From an uncultured Bacteroides sp. (GTDB lineage Bacteria; Bacteroidota; Bacteroidia; Bacteroidales; Bacteroidaceae), in contig NZ_CALDPF010000031.1 in the NCBI RefSeq assembly GCF_937912035.1, positions 186,001-250,000 of the forward strand: a DNA stretch of 64,000 nucleotides, read 5' to 3'. The position numbers and the translations under genes were made by a program. How positions within the stretch are numbered: the first letter of the stretch is position 1; every line of letters starts with the position of its first letter. The notes beneath the pieces are model-generated. The model worked only from the letters and a program-made list of their open reading frames with translations, was not told the DNA's origin and made no database searches. Below are positions 43,119-50,855 of the stretch, in pieces.

Positions 43119-43550
43119 CTAATTATCCTTATGTTTCTTGCCGCACTCGGGACATTCGCCCTTTATTACAAATGATACGGAATGCATGGTAAATCCTTGT
43201 TTCAGTTCAAACGCTGGAAACGGAATATCATCCATGCAGAATGATTTTCTGCACGACTCACAGTAGAAATGTATATGTGCGTCAGATTGGTTACAAACAG
43301 TTTCGCTTGTGCATAGCTCATAGTTCAGTATTCCCCTTCCGTCCTCGAATGAATGTACTATGTCATGCTCCAGAAACAGTGTCAGAACACGGAATATACT
43401 CGATTTGTCTATTGTGGCAAGAATAGCCTCAAGGTCTGTCATACTCAATGGATTAGCCTGTTCTTTGAGTGCTTTCAATACAAGGATCCTGTTTGCCGTG
43501 GGTTTTACACCTTTCAATTCTAAGCTTGTAGCCAAATCTTTAGATTCCAT
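43119..43550 (-). CDS. Fur-family metal-responsive regulator
   Basis: A 143-residue Fur/Zur/PerR-like repressor. The winged helix occupies 1-80 (LELKGVKPTANRILVLKALK; IDKSSIFRVLTLFLEHDIV). The metal core includes DAHIHFYCESCRKSFCMDD and the C-terminal CPECGKKHKDN, so two CxxC pairs form the structural zinc site. Which metal or signal it senses cannot be told. A 17-bp palindrome upstream and the adjacent CDF transporter gene suggest metal homeostasis. Confidence 0.88.
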   Translation of the reverse strand: MESKDLATSLELKGVKPTANRILVLKALKEQANPLSMTDLEAILATIDKSSIFRVLTLFLEHDIVHSFEDGRGILNYELCTSETVCNQSDAHIHFYCESCRKSFCMDDIPFPAFELKQGFTMHSVSFVIKGECPECGKKHKDN

Positions 43551-43582
43551 TGCTCTTTCTTATTTATCAGTTCGTTTTGCCA

Positions 43583-43590
43583 CAAAGGTA
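43583..43590 (-). promoter_or_regulatory. -7 box for the Fur-AraC operon
   Basis: The minus strand reads TACCTTTG, 33 bases before the ATG at 43550. Confidence 0.65.
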
Positions 43591-43627
43591 CGAAAAAATA
43601 AATCCACTTGTACATGTGTATGTTTTT

Positions 43628-43644
43628 ATGCAACCTGGTTGCAT
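43628..43644. promoter_or_regulatory. 17-bp palindrome, probable metal-regulator operator
   Basis: ATGCAACCTGGTTGCAT is a perfect dyad with one central base. It lies between the divergent Fur-family and HAD genes, about 38 bp upstream of the Fur -7 box. TGCAAnnnnnTTGCA-type dyads are typical of Fur-family sites, so autoregulation is likely. Confidence 0.55.
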
Positions 43645-43754
43645 TTTGAGCTTTAAGGTTGTTAATCGTATCACTTTCTCGCCAACTGGTAGTGGTAATA
43701 ATCGTTTTTTTCGGAAATTTGCAGTGGATTTATATACGTAATTAAAATTGTGAT

Positions 43755-44534
43755 ATGATAAAAGCTATATTCTTCGATATCGACGGAACCTTAGTAAGTT
43801 TCAATACTCATCGTATTCCGCAGTCTGCTGTAAATGCTATTTCTATGGCGAAAGAAAAAGGTATTAAAATCTATATCTCCACCGGACGCCCTTTCTCGCT
43901 GATAAATAATCTTGACGAGATAAAGCATATGATAGACGGATATATCACTGCCAATGGAGCATTGTGCTTTTCTGGTGACAAGGTAATATCATGTACACCT
44001 ATCTCTAAAGAAGATGTATTGACGGTGTTGAGGTTTTCAGATGATATGAAATTCCCGTGTATGGTGGTAGGAGAGAAAGACCTTACCATGTATAACAGTG
44101 ATGATAGAACAGACCGGATATTCCGTCAGATGCTTAATGTCCATAATCTTAGGGAAGATAATAACGTGGAACTGATTCTACAGCAAAGAATACTGCAGCT
44201 TACGCCTGTCATTTCTGTAGCAGAGGAAGAACAGATTATGCCTCGCCTGGCTGGATGTGTTTCGTCACGTTGGTGTCCTGACTTTGCAGACATTACTGCA
44301 ACTAATGCCAATAAAGGTAACGGGCTTCTGGAAGTTATATCGCATGAAGGTATCAACATAAATGAAACAATGGCATTTGGTGATGGAGGAAATGATTTGT
44401 CAATAATAGAAAAGGCAGGATTAGGTGTAGCAATGGGAAATGCTAATCAGGTCCTGAAAGAAGTGGCTGATTATGTTACCTCATCTGTAGATGAAGACGG
44501 GGTGTATAATGCTATTAAAAGTTTTGTACTTTAA
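43755..44534 (+). CDS. Cof-type HAD phosphatase
   Basis: A 259-residue HAD hydrolase with DxDGT in FFDIDGTLVSF (residues 7-17), motif II YISTGRPFSL, a C2-type cap (about 80-180), and motifs III/IV in NKGNGLLEVI and MAFGDGGNDLSIIEKAG. The Cof/YbiV group removes phosphate from sugar phosphates, PLP or flavin precursors. No operon partner is visible. It is divergent from the Fur gene; a near -7 element (GAAATTTG, around 43716) is upstream. Confidence 0.88.
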   Translation: MIKAIFFDIDGTLVSFNTHRIPQSAVNAISMAKEKGIKIYISTGRPFSLINNLDEIKHMIDGYITANGALCFSGDKVISCTPISKEDVLTVLRFSDDMKFPCMVVGEKDLTMYNSDDRTDRIFRQMLNVHNLREDNNVELILQQRILQLTPVISVAEEEQIMPRLAGCVSSRWCPDFADITATNANKGNGLLEVISHEGININETMAFGDGGNDLSIIEKAGLGVAMGNANQVLKEVADYVTSSVDEDGVYNAIKSFVL

Positions 44535-44561
44535 GCCGGAATGAAATCCTGAACGACTTGA

Positions 44562-44662
44562 CATTTTCTCTAAATACAGATTGTGTTTTTATAAATATAG
44601 ATTGTTGATATAAAAATATAGCTTGTATTTATATAGATAATGTGTTATATTTAGAGAAAATG
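44562..44662. repeat. 21-bp-periodic repeats enclosed by a 15-bp inverted repeat
   Basis: Perfect 15-bp arms (44562-44576 and 44648-44662, CATTTTCTCTAAATA) enclose about 70 bp of AT-rich DNA. Inside, AAATAyAG-N-TTGT recurs at 44572, 44593 and 44614, exactly 21 bp apart, with a related TATAGATAATGTG at 44632. It lies between the HAD gene and the sulfatase promoter. A 21-bp period places copies on one face of the helix, as for a cooperative operator. No T-run, so not a plain terminator. Confidence 0.6.
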
Positions 44663-44738
44663 AAAGAGCTTTTGATATTTATTTTACATAGAGATAACAC
44701 TTACCATAAAAAAATAACATATTTCCAATAATATTTCG

Positions 44739-44746
44739 TATCTTTG
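44739..44746 (+). promoter_or_regulatory. -7 box for the sulfatase gene; sets its start
   Basis: TATCTTTG predicts transcription from about 44753, which rules out the in-frame start at 44744 and favours ATG 44780. Confidence 0.7.
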
Positions 44747-44779
44747 ACCACATATATCATTAAAATTAAATCTCACCTT

Positions 44780-46333
44780 ATGGAAAAAAACACTTTTCGT
44801 CTTGGACTGATTTCTGCTGCGGCATTGCTTGGAGCATGTTCAGGAGGTACAAAAAATCAATCTGAAACTAAACAGAAAAATCCTAATGTAGTATTTCTGA
44901 TAGCTGATGACTTGGGAATTGGCGATCTCAGTTGCTATGGAGCGACTAAAATACAGACTCCAAACATCGACCGTCTGGCAAGTCAGGGACTGCAGTTTGC
45001 AAATGCTTATACAACTTCGTCTATAAGTACACCGTCTCGTTTCGGAATCCTTACAGGGATGTATCCTTGGCGTCAGGAAAATACAGGTATCGCACCGGGT
45101 AATTCTGAATTGATTATCAATACAGAGTGTACTACTATGGCCGATATGTTCAAGGCTGAGGGTTATGCCACAGCTGCCATAGGCAAATGGCACTTGGGAC
45201 TTGGCCCAAAAGGCGGAACAGACTTCAATACTCTTATCAAGCCAAACACTCAGGATATAGGTTTCGACTATGAATATATAATTCCTGCGACAGTTGACCG
45301 TGTGCCGTGTGTGTTTGTAGAAAACGGTCGTGTTGACGGGCTTGATCCAAATGATCCCATCACTGTAAGTTATAAAGAAAAGGTAGGTGACTGGCCTACA
45401 GGTAAGGAAAATCCTGAACTTGTAAAATTAAGACCAAGTCAGGGACACGATAATACTATCATCAACGGTATTCCGCGTATCGGATGGATGACAGGTGGTA
45501 AGTCTGCGCTTTGGGATGATGAAATGATTGCTGATGTCATTACCCAGAAGGCCAAGGATTTTATAGTAAGCAACAAGGATACAACATTCTTCCTTTATAT
45601 GGGAACTCAGGATGTACATGTCCCTCGTGTTCCTCATCCTAGATTTGCTGGAAAGAGCGGTATGGGCGACCGTGGCGACGTAATACTTCAGTTGGACTGG
45701 ACAGTAGGCGAGATAATGAACACTCTAGACAGTCTGAATATTGCCGACAATACTATCTTCGTATTCCTGAGCGACAATGGTGCCGTGATTGACGATGGTT
45801 ATCATGACCGTGCGGCAGAGCTACTGAACGGACATACTCCTATGCTTCACTACCGTGGCGGAAAGTATAGTGCGTTCGAGGCTGGTACACGTACACCGCT
45901 GCTCGTCAGATGGCCTGAAAAGATTAAGCCTGCCGTACAGGAAGGTATGTATTCAGCTATTGACTTCTTCGCATCGTTTGCCGGTCTGTTGGGCTATGAA
46001 ATACCTGAAGGACAGGCGCCTGACAGCCGTAATTATCTGAATACTCTTATTGGAACAGATACCAAAGGATGCGACTATGTAATACAGCAGAATCTTAACA
46101 ATACTCTTTCAATCGTTAAGGACGGTTGGAAATACATTGAAACAAGTGATAAACCTGCCATTGAGTACTGGACCAAGACTGAACTCGGCAACAATAAGGA
46201 GGAACAACTATACAATATAGTGGACGATCCTTCTGAAAAGAAGAATGTGGCTAAGGATAATCCTGAGAAGACACAGGAACTTGAAAAACTGCTAATGGCC
46301 GAAAAAAACAAAATTGAGAAGACAAAGATGTAA
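44780..46333 (+). CDS. Serine-type sulfatase, lipoprotein
   Basis: A 517-residue arylsulfatase-A-like (S1) sulfatase with a lipoprotein signal (Cys20 in LLGAC). The modification motif is S83-T-P-S-R, so the catalytic formylglycine must be made from serine by an anaerobic maturase (anSME) encoded elsewhere. FLIADDLGIGDLSCYG holds metal-binding aspartates, GKWHLG and FLSDNGA later ones. Its substrate is probably a sulfated host or plant glycan, at the cell surface or in the periplasm. No SusC/D pair is near. Confidence 0.9.
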   Translation: MEKNTFRLGLISAAALLGACSGGTKNQSETKQKNPNVVFLIADDLGIGDLSCYGATKIQTPNIDRLASQGLQFANAYTTSSISTPSRFGILTGMYPWRQENTGIAPGNSELIINTECTTMADMFKAEGYATAAIGKWHLGLGPKGGTDFNTLIKPNTQDIGFDYEYIIPATVDRVPCVFVENGRVDGLDPNDPITVSYKEKVGDWPTGKENPELVKLRPSQGHDNTIINGIPRIGWMTGGKSALWDDEMIADVITQKAKDFIVSNKDTTFFLYMGTQDVHVPRVPHPRFAGKSGMGDRGDVILQLDWTVGEIMNTLDSLNIADNTIFVFLSDNGAVIDDGYHDRAAELLNGHTPMLHYRGGKYSAFEAGTRTPLLVRWPEKIKPAVQEGMYSAIDFFASFAGLLGYEIPEGQAPDSRNYLNTLIGTDTKGCDYVIQQNLNNTLSIVKDGWKYIETSDKPAIEYWTKTELGNNKEEQLYNIVDDPSEKKNVAKDNPEKTQELEKLLMAEKNKIEKTKM

Positions 46334-46359
46334 AATAATCTTTTAATTTCGAAGAAAAT

Positions 46360-46398
46360 AACGCCCGATAAACGTTCATTATACGTTTGTCGGGCGTT
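46360..46398. terminator. Hairpin between the sulfatase and PepSY genes
   Basis: AACGCCCGATAAACG (46360-46374) and CGTTTGTCGGGCGTT (46384-46398) pair with one wobble and a 9-nt loop. A short T tract follows, so it probably terminates the sulfatase transcript. Confidence 0.75.
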
Positions 46399-46441
46399 TG
46401 CTACATATAAGAACTATATTGTAAGAAACAGTGAGATTATT

Positions 46442-46449
46442 TATTTTTG
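46442..46449 (+). promoter_or_regulatory. -7 box for the PepSY membrane protein gene
   Basis: TATTTTTG, 27 bases before ATG 46477. Confidence 0.6.
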
Positions 46450-46476
46450 TATCGGATTTGAATATTGATATTATAA

Positions 46477-47949
46477 ATGAAACGCATCACCTGGAAAAAA
46501 CATCATAAATGGTTCGGCTTAATATTTGCATTCTTCATGCTTATGTTCTGTCTGAGCGGAATAGTTCTAAATCATCGTGAGCTGGTAGCAGATATAAATG
46601 TAGGTAGAGATTACCTACCAGATGATTACAGCTACCAGAACTGGAATCTTGGACTTCTTCGTGGCTCTGTCAGATGCAATGATAATAATGTATTTATCTA
46701 TGGAAACGGCGGAATCTGGAAAACTGATTCAACCGGACAGTATATCTCAGATTTCAATGCAGGGCTACCAATAGGTGCAGACCTCCGCAATATCAAGGCT
46801 ATGGTTCAGACTCCTGACGGCTCTCTTTTTGCAGCAGGACAGTTTGGCCTGTACAGGAACGATGGAAAAGGTTGGGAGAGTACTTCTCTGATGCTTTCGT
46901 CTCACGAACGTATATCTGATCTGGTATTAAAGGGAGATACTCTGGTGGTAGTAGGACGTTCGTATCTATACACTTCTGTGAGCCCGTACAAAGAATTTCA
47001 CAGATTGCAGATAAAGGCTCCTGCCGGATATGATAGCAAAGTTTCACTTTTCCGTACCGTATGGCTGATGCATAGCGGAGAGATGTTTGGAACAGTTGGA
47101 AAACTGGTTATGGATGCTGTGGCAGTGATACTTATAGTGTTGTGTTTTACAGGGATTGTCTACTGGATTCTTCCTAAATATATCAAAAGAATCCGTAGGA
47201 GCGGTAAAACAGCCAAAGGAAGTACTCTATTAATGAAGTCATCACTTAACTGGCATGATAAACTTGGTAGATATACTTTTATCATACTTATGTTCGTTGC
47301 TTTGACAGGTTGGTGTCTCCGTCCGCCTGTGCTTATAGCGCTCGTTTCTTTCCATACTCCGGCTATACCTTTTACAACTGCTCATAGTGATAATGCCTGG
47401 AACGACAGATTGCGCATGCTTCGTTATGATACTGAATTTGGAGACTGGCTCCTTTCTTCCTCCGAAGGTCTTTTCTCTTTGACTACATTGGAATCTGTTC
47501 CTGTAAAATTAGAAAATACTCCTCCTGTAAGTGTCATGGGGCTTAATGTGTGGCAGAAAGATACCTGTGGTAATTGGCTTACCGGTTCTTTCAGCGGAAT
47601 GTATGTGTGGGATAGAAGCAAACAGTTTTCTACTGATTATTTCACAGGTGAGAGGGCAGAAAATGTGGCAGGTCCTCCGTTTGGGAAGTATGCCGTATCT
47701 GGCTATTGCGATAATATCGGTAAAGCCCCTTTCGTTGTGGAGTACTATAAGGGTACATCTGTTTTAAGTATGCCGGAAAATCTTTCTTCTTTGCCTATGT
47801 CTTTATGGAATTTTGCGCAGGAGATACATACGGGACGTATATATACTATCCTCGGACAAGGAACTCTAGTCTATATCTTTTTTGCCGGACTGGCAGCACT
47901 GTGGTGCATTTATACAGGCTTCGTTATAAGGAGGAAAAAGCATGGATAG
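46477..47949 (+). CDS. PepSY-associated transmembrane protein
   Basis: A 490-residue inner-membrane protein of the PepSY_TM family. Helix 1 (about 11-32) follows the typical KRITWKKHHKWFGLIFA start. A large periplasmic domain (35-200) has the blade-like repeats FIYGNGGIWKTDSTGQYI and LFAAGQFGLYRNDGKGW. Helices follow at about 207-230, 265-290 and 465-485. LNWHDKLGRYTFIILMFVALTGW is the second family signature. Members are tied to iron-siderophore reduction or metal stress, and four helix-associated His residues could bind heme. It is 112 bases upstream of arsR on the same strand, but arsR has its own promoter. Confidence 0.8.
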   Translation: MKRITWKKHHKWFGLIFAFFMLMFCLSGIVLNHRELVADINVGRDYLPDDYSYQNWNLGLLRGSVRCNDNNVFIYGNGGIWKTDSTGQYISDFNAGLPIGADLRNIKAMVQTPDGSLFAAGQFGLYRNDGKGWESTSLMLSSHERISDLVLKGDTLVVVGRSYLYTSVSPYKEFHRLQIKAPAGYDSKVSLFRTVWLMHSGEMFGTVGKLVMDAVAVILIVLCFTGIVYWILPKYIKRIRRSGKTAKGSTLLMKSSLNWHDKLGRYTFIILMFVALTGWCLRPPVLIALVSFHTPAIPFTTAHSDNAWNDRLRMLRYDTEFGDWLLSSSEGLFSLTTLESVPVKLENTPPVSVMGLNVWQKDTCGNWLTGSFSGMYVWDRSKQFSTDYFTGERAENVAGPPFGKYAVSGYCDNIGKAPFVVEYYKGTSVLSMPENLSSLPMSLWNFAQEIHTGRIYTILGQGTLVYIFFAGLAALWCIYTGFVIRRKKHG

Positions 47950-48004
47950 ATAATAGTTTCTGGAGCATATATATAGTGTGTTGTAATGAAAAATCTAAAA
48001 TTTT

Positions 48005-48060
48005 ATTTGTATGTTTGAATATTATTCGTAATTTTGCGAACAATATTCAAACATACAAAT
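48005..48060 (+). promoter_or_regulatory. arsR promoter between 19-bp perfect inverted repeats
   Basis: ATTTGTATGTTTGAATATT (48005-48023) and its exact reverse complement (48042-48060) flank an 18-bp centre. The centre carries the -7 box TAATTTTG (48029-48036). The right arm ends one base before the arsR ATG (48062), so it covers transcription start and leader. This is the expected operator for autorepression by ArsR, released by arsenite. The same arms could also form a hairpin in a transcript reading through from upstream. Confidence 0.8.
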
Positions 48061-48061
48061 A

Positions 48062-48388
48062 ATGGCGAACAAAAACTATACAGAAGAGCAGGAGAGAATG
48101 GCACGTTTTGCCAAGGCCATGGGGCATCCTGCACGTATGGCTATCCTGGAGTTTCTTTTGCGTCAGGAGACATGTTTCTTTGGTGATATCCACGAAGAAC
48201 TACCTATAGCCAAGGCCACAGTGTCACAGCATCTTAAGGAGCTTAAGGAAGCAGGTCTGATACAGGGAGAGATAGAAACTCCGAAGGTGAAATATTGCAT
48301 AAACAGAGAGAACTGGGAACTTGCCGGAAAGATGTTTTCTGCGTTCTTCGGTCAGTCTGTTTGTAAGAAAGAGAGTTGCTGCGGATGA
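48062..48388 (+). CDS. arsR: ArsR-family arsenic-responsive repressor
   Basis: A 108-residue winged-helix repressor. The recognition region is LPIAKATVSQHLKELKEAGLI (48-68) and the wing IETPKVKYCINRE. Instead of the CVC motif of E. coli ArsR, the protein has a C-terminal C101, C106, C107 cluster plus C38 and C79. A C-terminal Cys triad is known as an arsenite site in some ArsR proteins. First gene of the arsenic operon; its end carries a terminator hairpin. Confidence 0.9.
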   Translation: MANKNYTEEQERMARFAKAMGHPARMAILEFLLRQETCFFGDIHEELPIAKATVSQHLKELKEAGLIQGEIETPKVKYCINRENWELAGKMFSAFFGQSVCKKESCCG

Positions 48389-48401
48389 GCAGCATCTTTT
48401 T
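48375..48401 (+). terminator. Intrinsic terminator overlapping the arsR stop codon
   Basis: TGCTGC (48375-48380) pairs with GCAGCA (48387-48392). The 6-nt loop holds the arsR stop codon, and seven T residues follow (48395-48401). Placed inside the operon, it would reduce transcription from the arsR promoter into the resistance genes. Confidence 0.7.
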
Positions 48402-48460
48402 TTGATTTCTTTGTTCGTAGTTTGACGAAATACTAATAACATCGATAAACTAAAAGATAT

Positions 48461-48904
48461 ATGAAGAAAATTGTATTAATGGCCGTTGCCTGTCTGGCTT
48501 TGGTATCGTGCGGAATGGGCACAAAGAATGAATCGTCTGCACAGGGAATGGAAGTGGGAGTTCCTGCCAGCGATTGTGTAGAAGTGTTGTACTTTCATGG
48601 CAAGCAGAGATGTGCCACATGTATGGCGATTGAGAAGAATGCTTCAGAAGCAGTATCAAAAGAGTTTGCCGAAGAGATTAAGAAAGGCGATGTGGTATTC
48701 AGGGTGATAGATATCACAAAAGAAGAGAATGAGGCTATAGCCGAGAAGTATGAAGTCACATGGTCATCACTCTTCGTGGTAGGACATAAAAATGGCAAGG
48801 AAAATGTGGAGAATATGACAGACTTCGCATTCAAGAATGCCAGACAGTCGCCGGATGAGTTCAAGAGCGGAGTAATAGCCAAAGTAAGTGAAATGCTTAA
48901 ATAA
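48461..48904 (+). CDS. arsF: ArsF-like thioredoxin-fold lipoprotein
   Basis: A 147-residue lipoprotein (Cys17 in LALVSC). The redox-type CATC is in FHGKQRCATCMAIEKNASEAV (residues about 46-66), followed by a thioredoxin-like fold ending in AKVSEMLK. This family is found in Bacteroides ars operons and annotated as ArsF, a proposed partner in nitrophenyl-arsenical reduction; that function rests on published work I recall, not on this sequence. It starts 72 bases after arsR and 9 before arsG. Confidence 0.75.
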   Translation: MKKIVLMAVACLALVSCGMGTKNESSAQGMEVGVPASDCVEVLYFHGKQRCATCMAIEKNASEAVSKEFAEEIKKGDVVFRVIDITKEENEAIAEKYEVTWSSLFVVGHKNGKENVENMTDFAFKNARQSPDEFKSGVIAKVSEMLK

Positions 48905-48913
48905 CCTGTCATT

Positions 48914-49621
48914 ATGGATTGGCTTCAGAATTTGCTTGATAATAGTTCCACTCCTGTTCTTACGGCTTTCCTTTTAGGATTGCTAACTGCCATTTCTCCT
49001 TGTCCGCTAGCTACAAACATAGCGGCTGTTGGTTTTATAGGCAGAAATATCGAAAACAGGAGGCGGGTATTCATTAACGGACTACTATATACTTTGGGGC
49101 GAGTACTTTCATACACTCTCCTCGGAGTAGTACTGATAATGATTCTCAAAGAAGGTTCCAGCATGTTCGGCATTCAGAAGACTATTGCTACGTGGGGGGA
49201 GCTCCTTATCGGACCGATGCTTCTCATAATAGGAATGTTCATGCTTTTCGGTGACAAACTCAATCTGCCTAAGTTCGGTTTCAACGGTAATGCCGAAGGG
49301 CTTGCCAGGAAGGGTGGAGCAGGGGCATTGCTCATTGGGGTATTGTTTGCCCTGGCTTTTTGTCCTACAAGTGGTGTGTTCTATTTCGGGATGCTTATAC
49401 CTATGTCTGCCACAGCTACCGCAGGCTATCTGCTTCCTGCCGTATTTGCCGTTGCTACAGCCATTCCGGTGCTAATTGTGGCTTGGATACTGGCTTTCAG
49501 TGTACAGCAGATGAGCAGCTTTTACGGACATATAAAGACCGTACAGAAATGGTTGAACGTGATAGTTGGGATACTCTTTATCGTAATAGGAATATATTAT
49601 TGTTTTGTAATGTTTTTTTAA
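48914..49621 (+). CDS. arsG: ArsG-type CcdA-like membrane permease
   Basis: A 235-residue membrane protein with six predicted helices and two conserved Cys-Pro motifs (SPCPLATNIAAVG in helix 1 and FCPTSGVFYFGM in helix 4), as in CcdA/DsbD. In Bacteroides ars operons this family is annotated ArsG, proposed to export aromatic trivalent arsenicals. The Cys pair could equally carry electrons to the neighbouring thioredoxin-fold lipoprotein. Nine bases after arsF, 19 before the mini-thioredoxin. Confidence 0.78.
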   Translation: MDWLQNLLDNSSTPVLTAFLLGLLTAISPCPLATNIAAVGFIGRNIENRRRVFINGLLYTLGRVLSYTLLGVVLIMILKEGSSMFGIQKTIATWGELLIGPMLLIIGMFMLFGDKLNLPKFGFNGNAEGLARKGGAGALLIGVLFALAFCPTSGVFYFGMLIPMSATATAGYLLPAVFAVATAIPVLIVAWILAFSVQQMSSFYGHIKTVQKWLNVIVGILFIVIGIYYCFVMFF

Positions 49622-49640
49622 TTAATAAATTTATAGAATT

Positions 49641-49874
49641 ATGGAAATTAAAGTATTAGGACCGGGTTGCAGCAAGTGCAAGACAACCTATCAGGTAGTA
49701 GAGAAAGTAATCAAGGAAAACAATCTGGATGTGAAACTTACCAAGGTGGATGATATCATGGAAATGATGAACTACAACATCATGACCACTCCTGCCATAG
49801 TAGTGGATGAAGTAGTAAAGATAAAGGGTAAGGTTCCTACAGAAAGTGAAGTAAAAGAACTTTTAGGCATCTAA
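49641..49874 (+). CDS. Glutaredoxin-like mini-thioredoxin
   Basis: A 77-residue cytosolic protein with CSKC active site in GPGCSKCKTTYQVVEKVI (7-24) and cis-Pro in MTTPAIVVDEVVKIKG. It belongs to the TM0996/MTH895 group. In this operon it may reduce ArsC or feed electrons to the CcdA-like protein. Spaced 4 bases from the following permease gene. Confidence 0.88.
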   Translation: MEIKVLGPGCSKCKTTYQVVEKVIKENNLDVKLTKVDDIMEMMNYNIMTTPAIVVDEVVKIKGKVPTESEVKELLGI

Positions 49875-49878
49875 GTAT

Positions 49879-50847
49879 ATGATACAGGATTTTGCCGACT
49901 GGCTGGTTTATGGCATATTCGGTCTTGATGCCGGAACATCTCTTGGAGTTGCCGTAAACTTCTTCTTTTACGATACGATAAAGATTCTGATACTGCTGTT
50001 TTTTATCAGTGTTCTGATGGGAATAATCAACGCTTATTTTCCTATCGAACGTTTGAGAAACTATCTTGTCACACACAAGATGTACGGACTTCAGTATCTG
50101 CTAGCCTCAGTATTTGGAGCCATAACTCCTTTCTGTTCCTGCTCGTCTATACCACTTTTTATCGGTTTCGTTAAAGGAGGAATACCTTTGGGAGTGACAT
50201 TTGCCTTTCTGATAACTTCACCGTTAGTCAATGAGGTGGCAGTTGCCATGTTCTTAGGCTCATTCGGCCTGAAAGTTACTTTGATTTATGTTATCAGCGG
50301 TATATTGCTGGGTGTGATAGGCGGTTTCGTATTGGGAAAGATGAACCTTTCTCCATACCTTAGTGATTGGGTAAGGCAGATACAGGCCAACTCGTCCGTA
50401 CAGGCTGAGGAGTGGGAGAAAGAACATACTACGTTCCTCAAACGCTTGCCTTCAATCGTACGCGATGCCTGGAAAATAGTTAGCGGTGTACTAATCTATA
50501 TCATCATAGGTATCGGAATAGGAGCCTTTATGCACGGTTTCGTACCCGAAGGTTTCTTCGAGCAGTACATGTCGAAAGACAATTGGTATGCAGTTCCACT
50601 TTCAGTGATTCTGGCAGTGCCTATGTATGCCAATGCCGCAGGTATAGTTCCGGTGATAGAGGTGTTTGTGGCAAAGGGAGTGCCTATGGGAACAGCAATA
50701 GCATTTATGATGGCCGTAGTTGGTCTGTCATTACCTGAAGCTACACTTCTTAAGAAAGTTATGACATGGCGATTGATAGGTATATTTTTCGGAACTGTAG
50801 CCTTTTTTATAATTTTGTCAGGTTATCTGTTTAACTATTTACTATAG
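49879..50847 (+). CDS. Permease of the ArsP/DUF318 family
   Basis: A 322-residue membrane protein with eight predicted helices. The family motif PFCSCSSIPLFIGFVKGGIPLG is in the first half, with ITSPLVNEVA next. PMYANAAGIVPVIEVFVAKGVPMG is its counterpart in the second half. This family includes ArsP, an exporter of trivalent organoarsenicals, and transporters of unknown substrate. No ArsB or Acr3 is in the operon, so this protein and ArsG are the only efflux candidates here. Confidence 0.85.
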   Translation: MIQDFADWLVYGIFGLDAGTSLGVAVNFFFYDTIKILILLFFISVLMGIINAYFPIERLRNYLVTHKMYGLQYLLASVFGAITPFCSCSSIPLFIGFVKGGIPLGVTFAFLITSPLVNEVAVAMFLGSFGLKVTLIYVISGILLGVIGGFVLGKMNLSPYLSDWVRQIQANSSVQAEEWEKEHTTFLKRLPSIVRDAWKIVSGVLIYIIIGIGIGAFMHGFVPEGFFEQYMSKDNWYAVPLSVILAVPMYANAAGIVPVIEVFVAKGVPMGTAIAFMMAVVGLSLPEATLLKKVMTWRLIGIFFGTVAFFIILSGYLFNYLL

Positions 50848-50855
50848 AATATAAT

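Noticed and set aside
44562..44662. CRISPR-like array
   Set aside because: The units are short (about 13 conserved bases), AT-rich, without unique spacers of constant length, and no cas gene is present.
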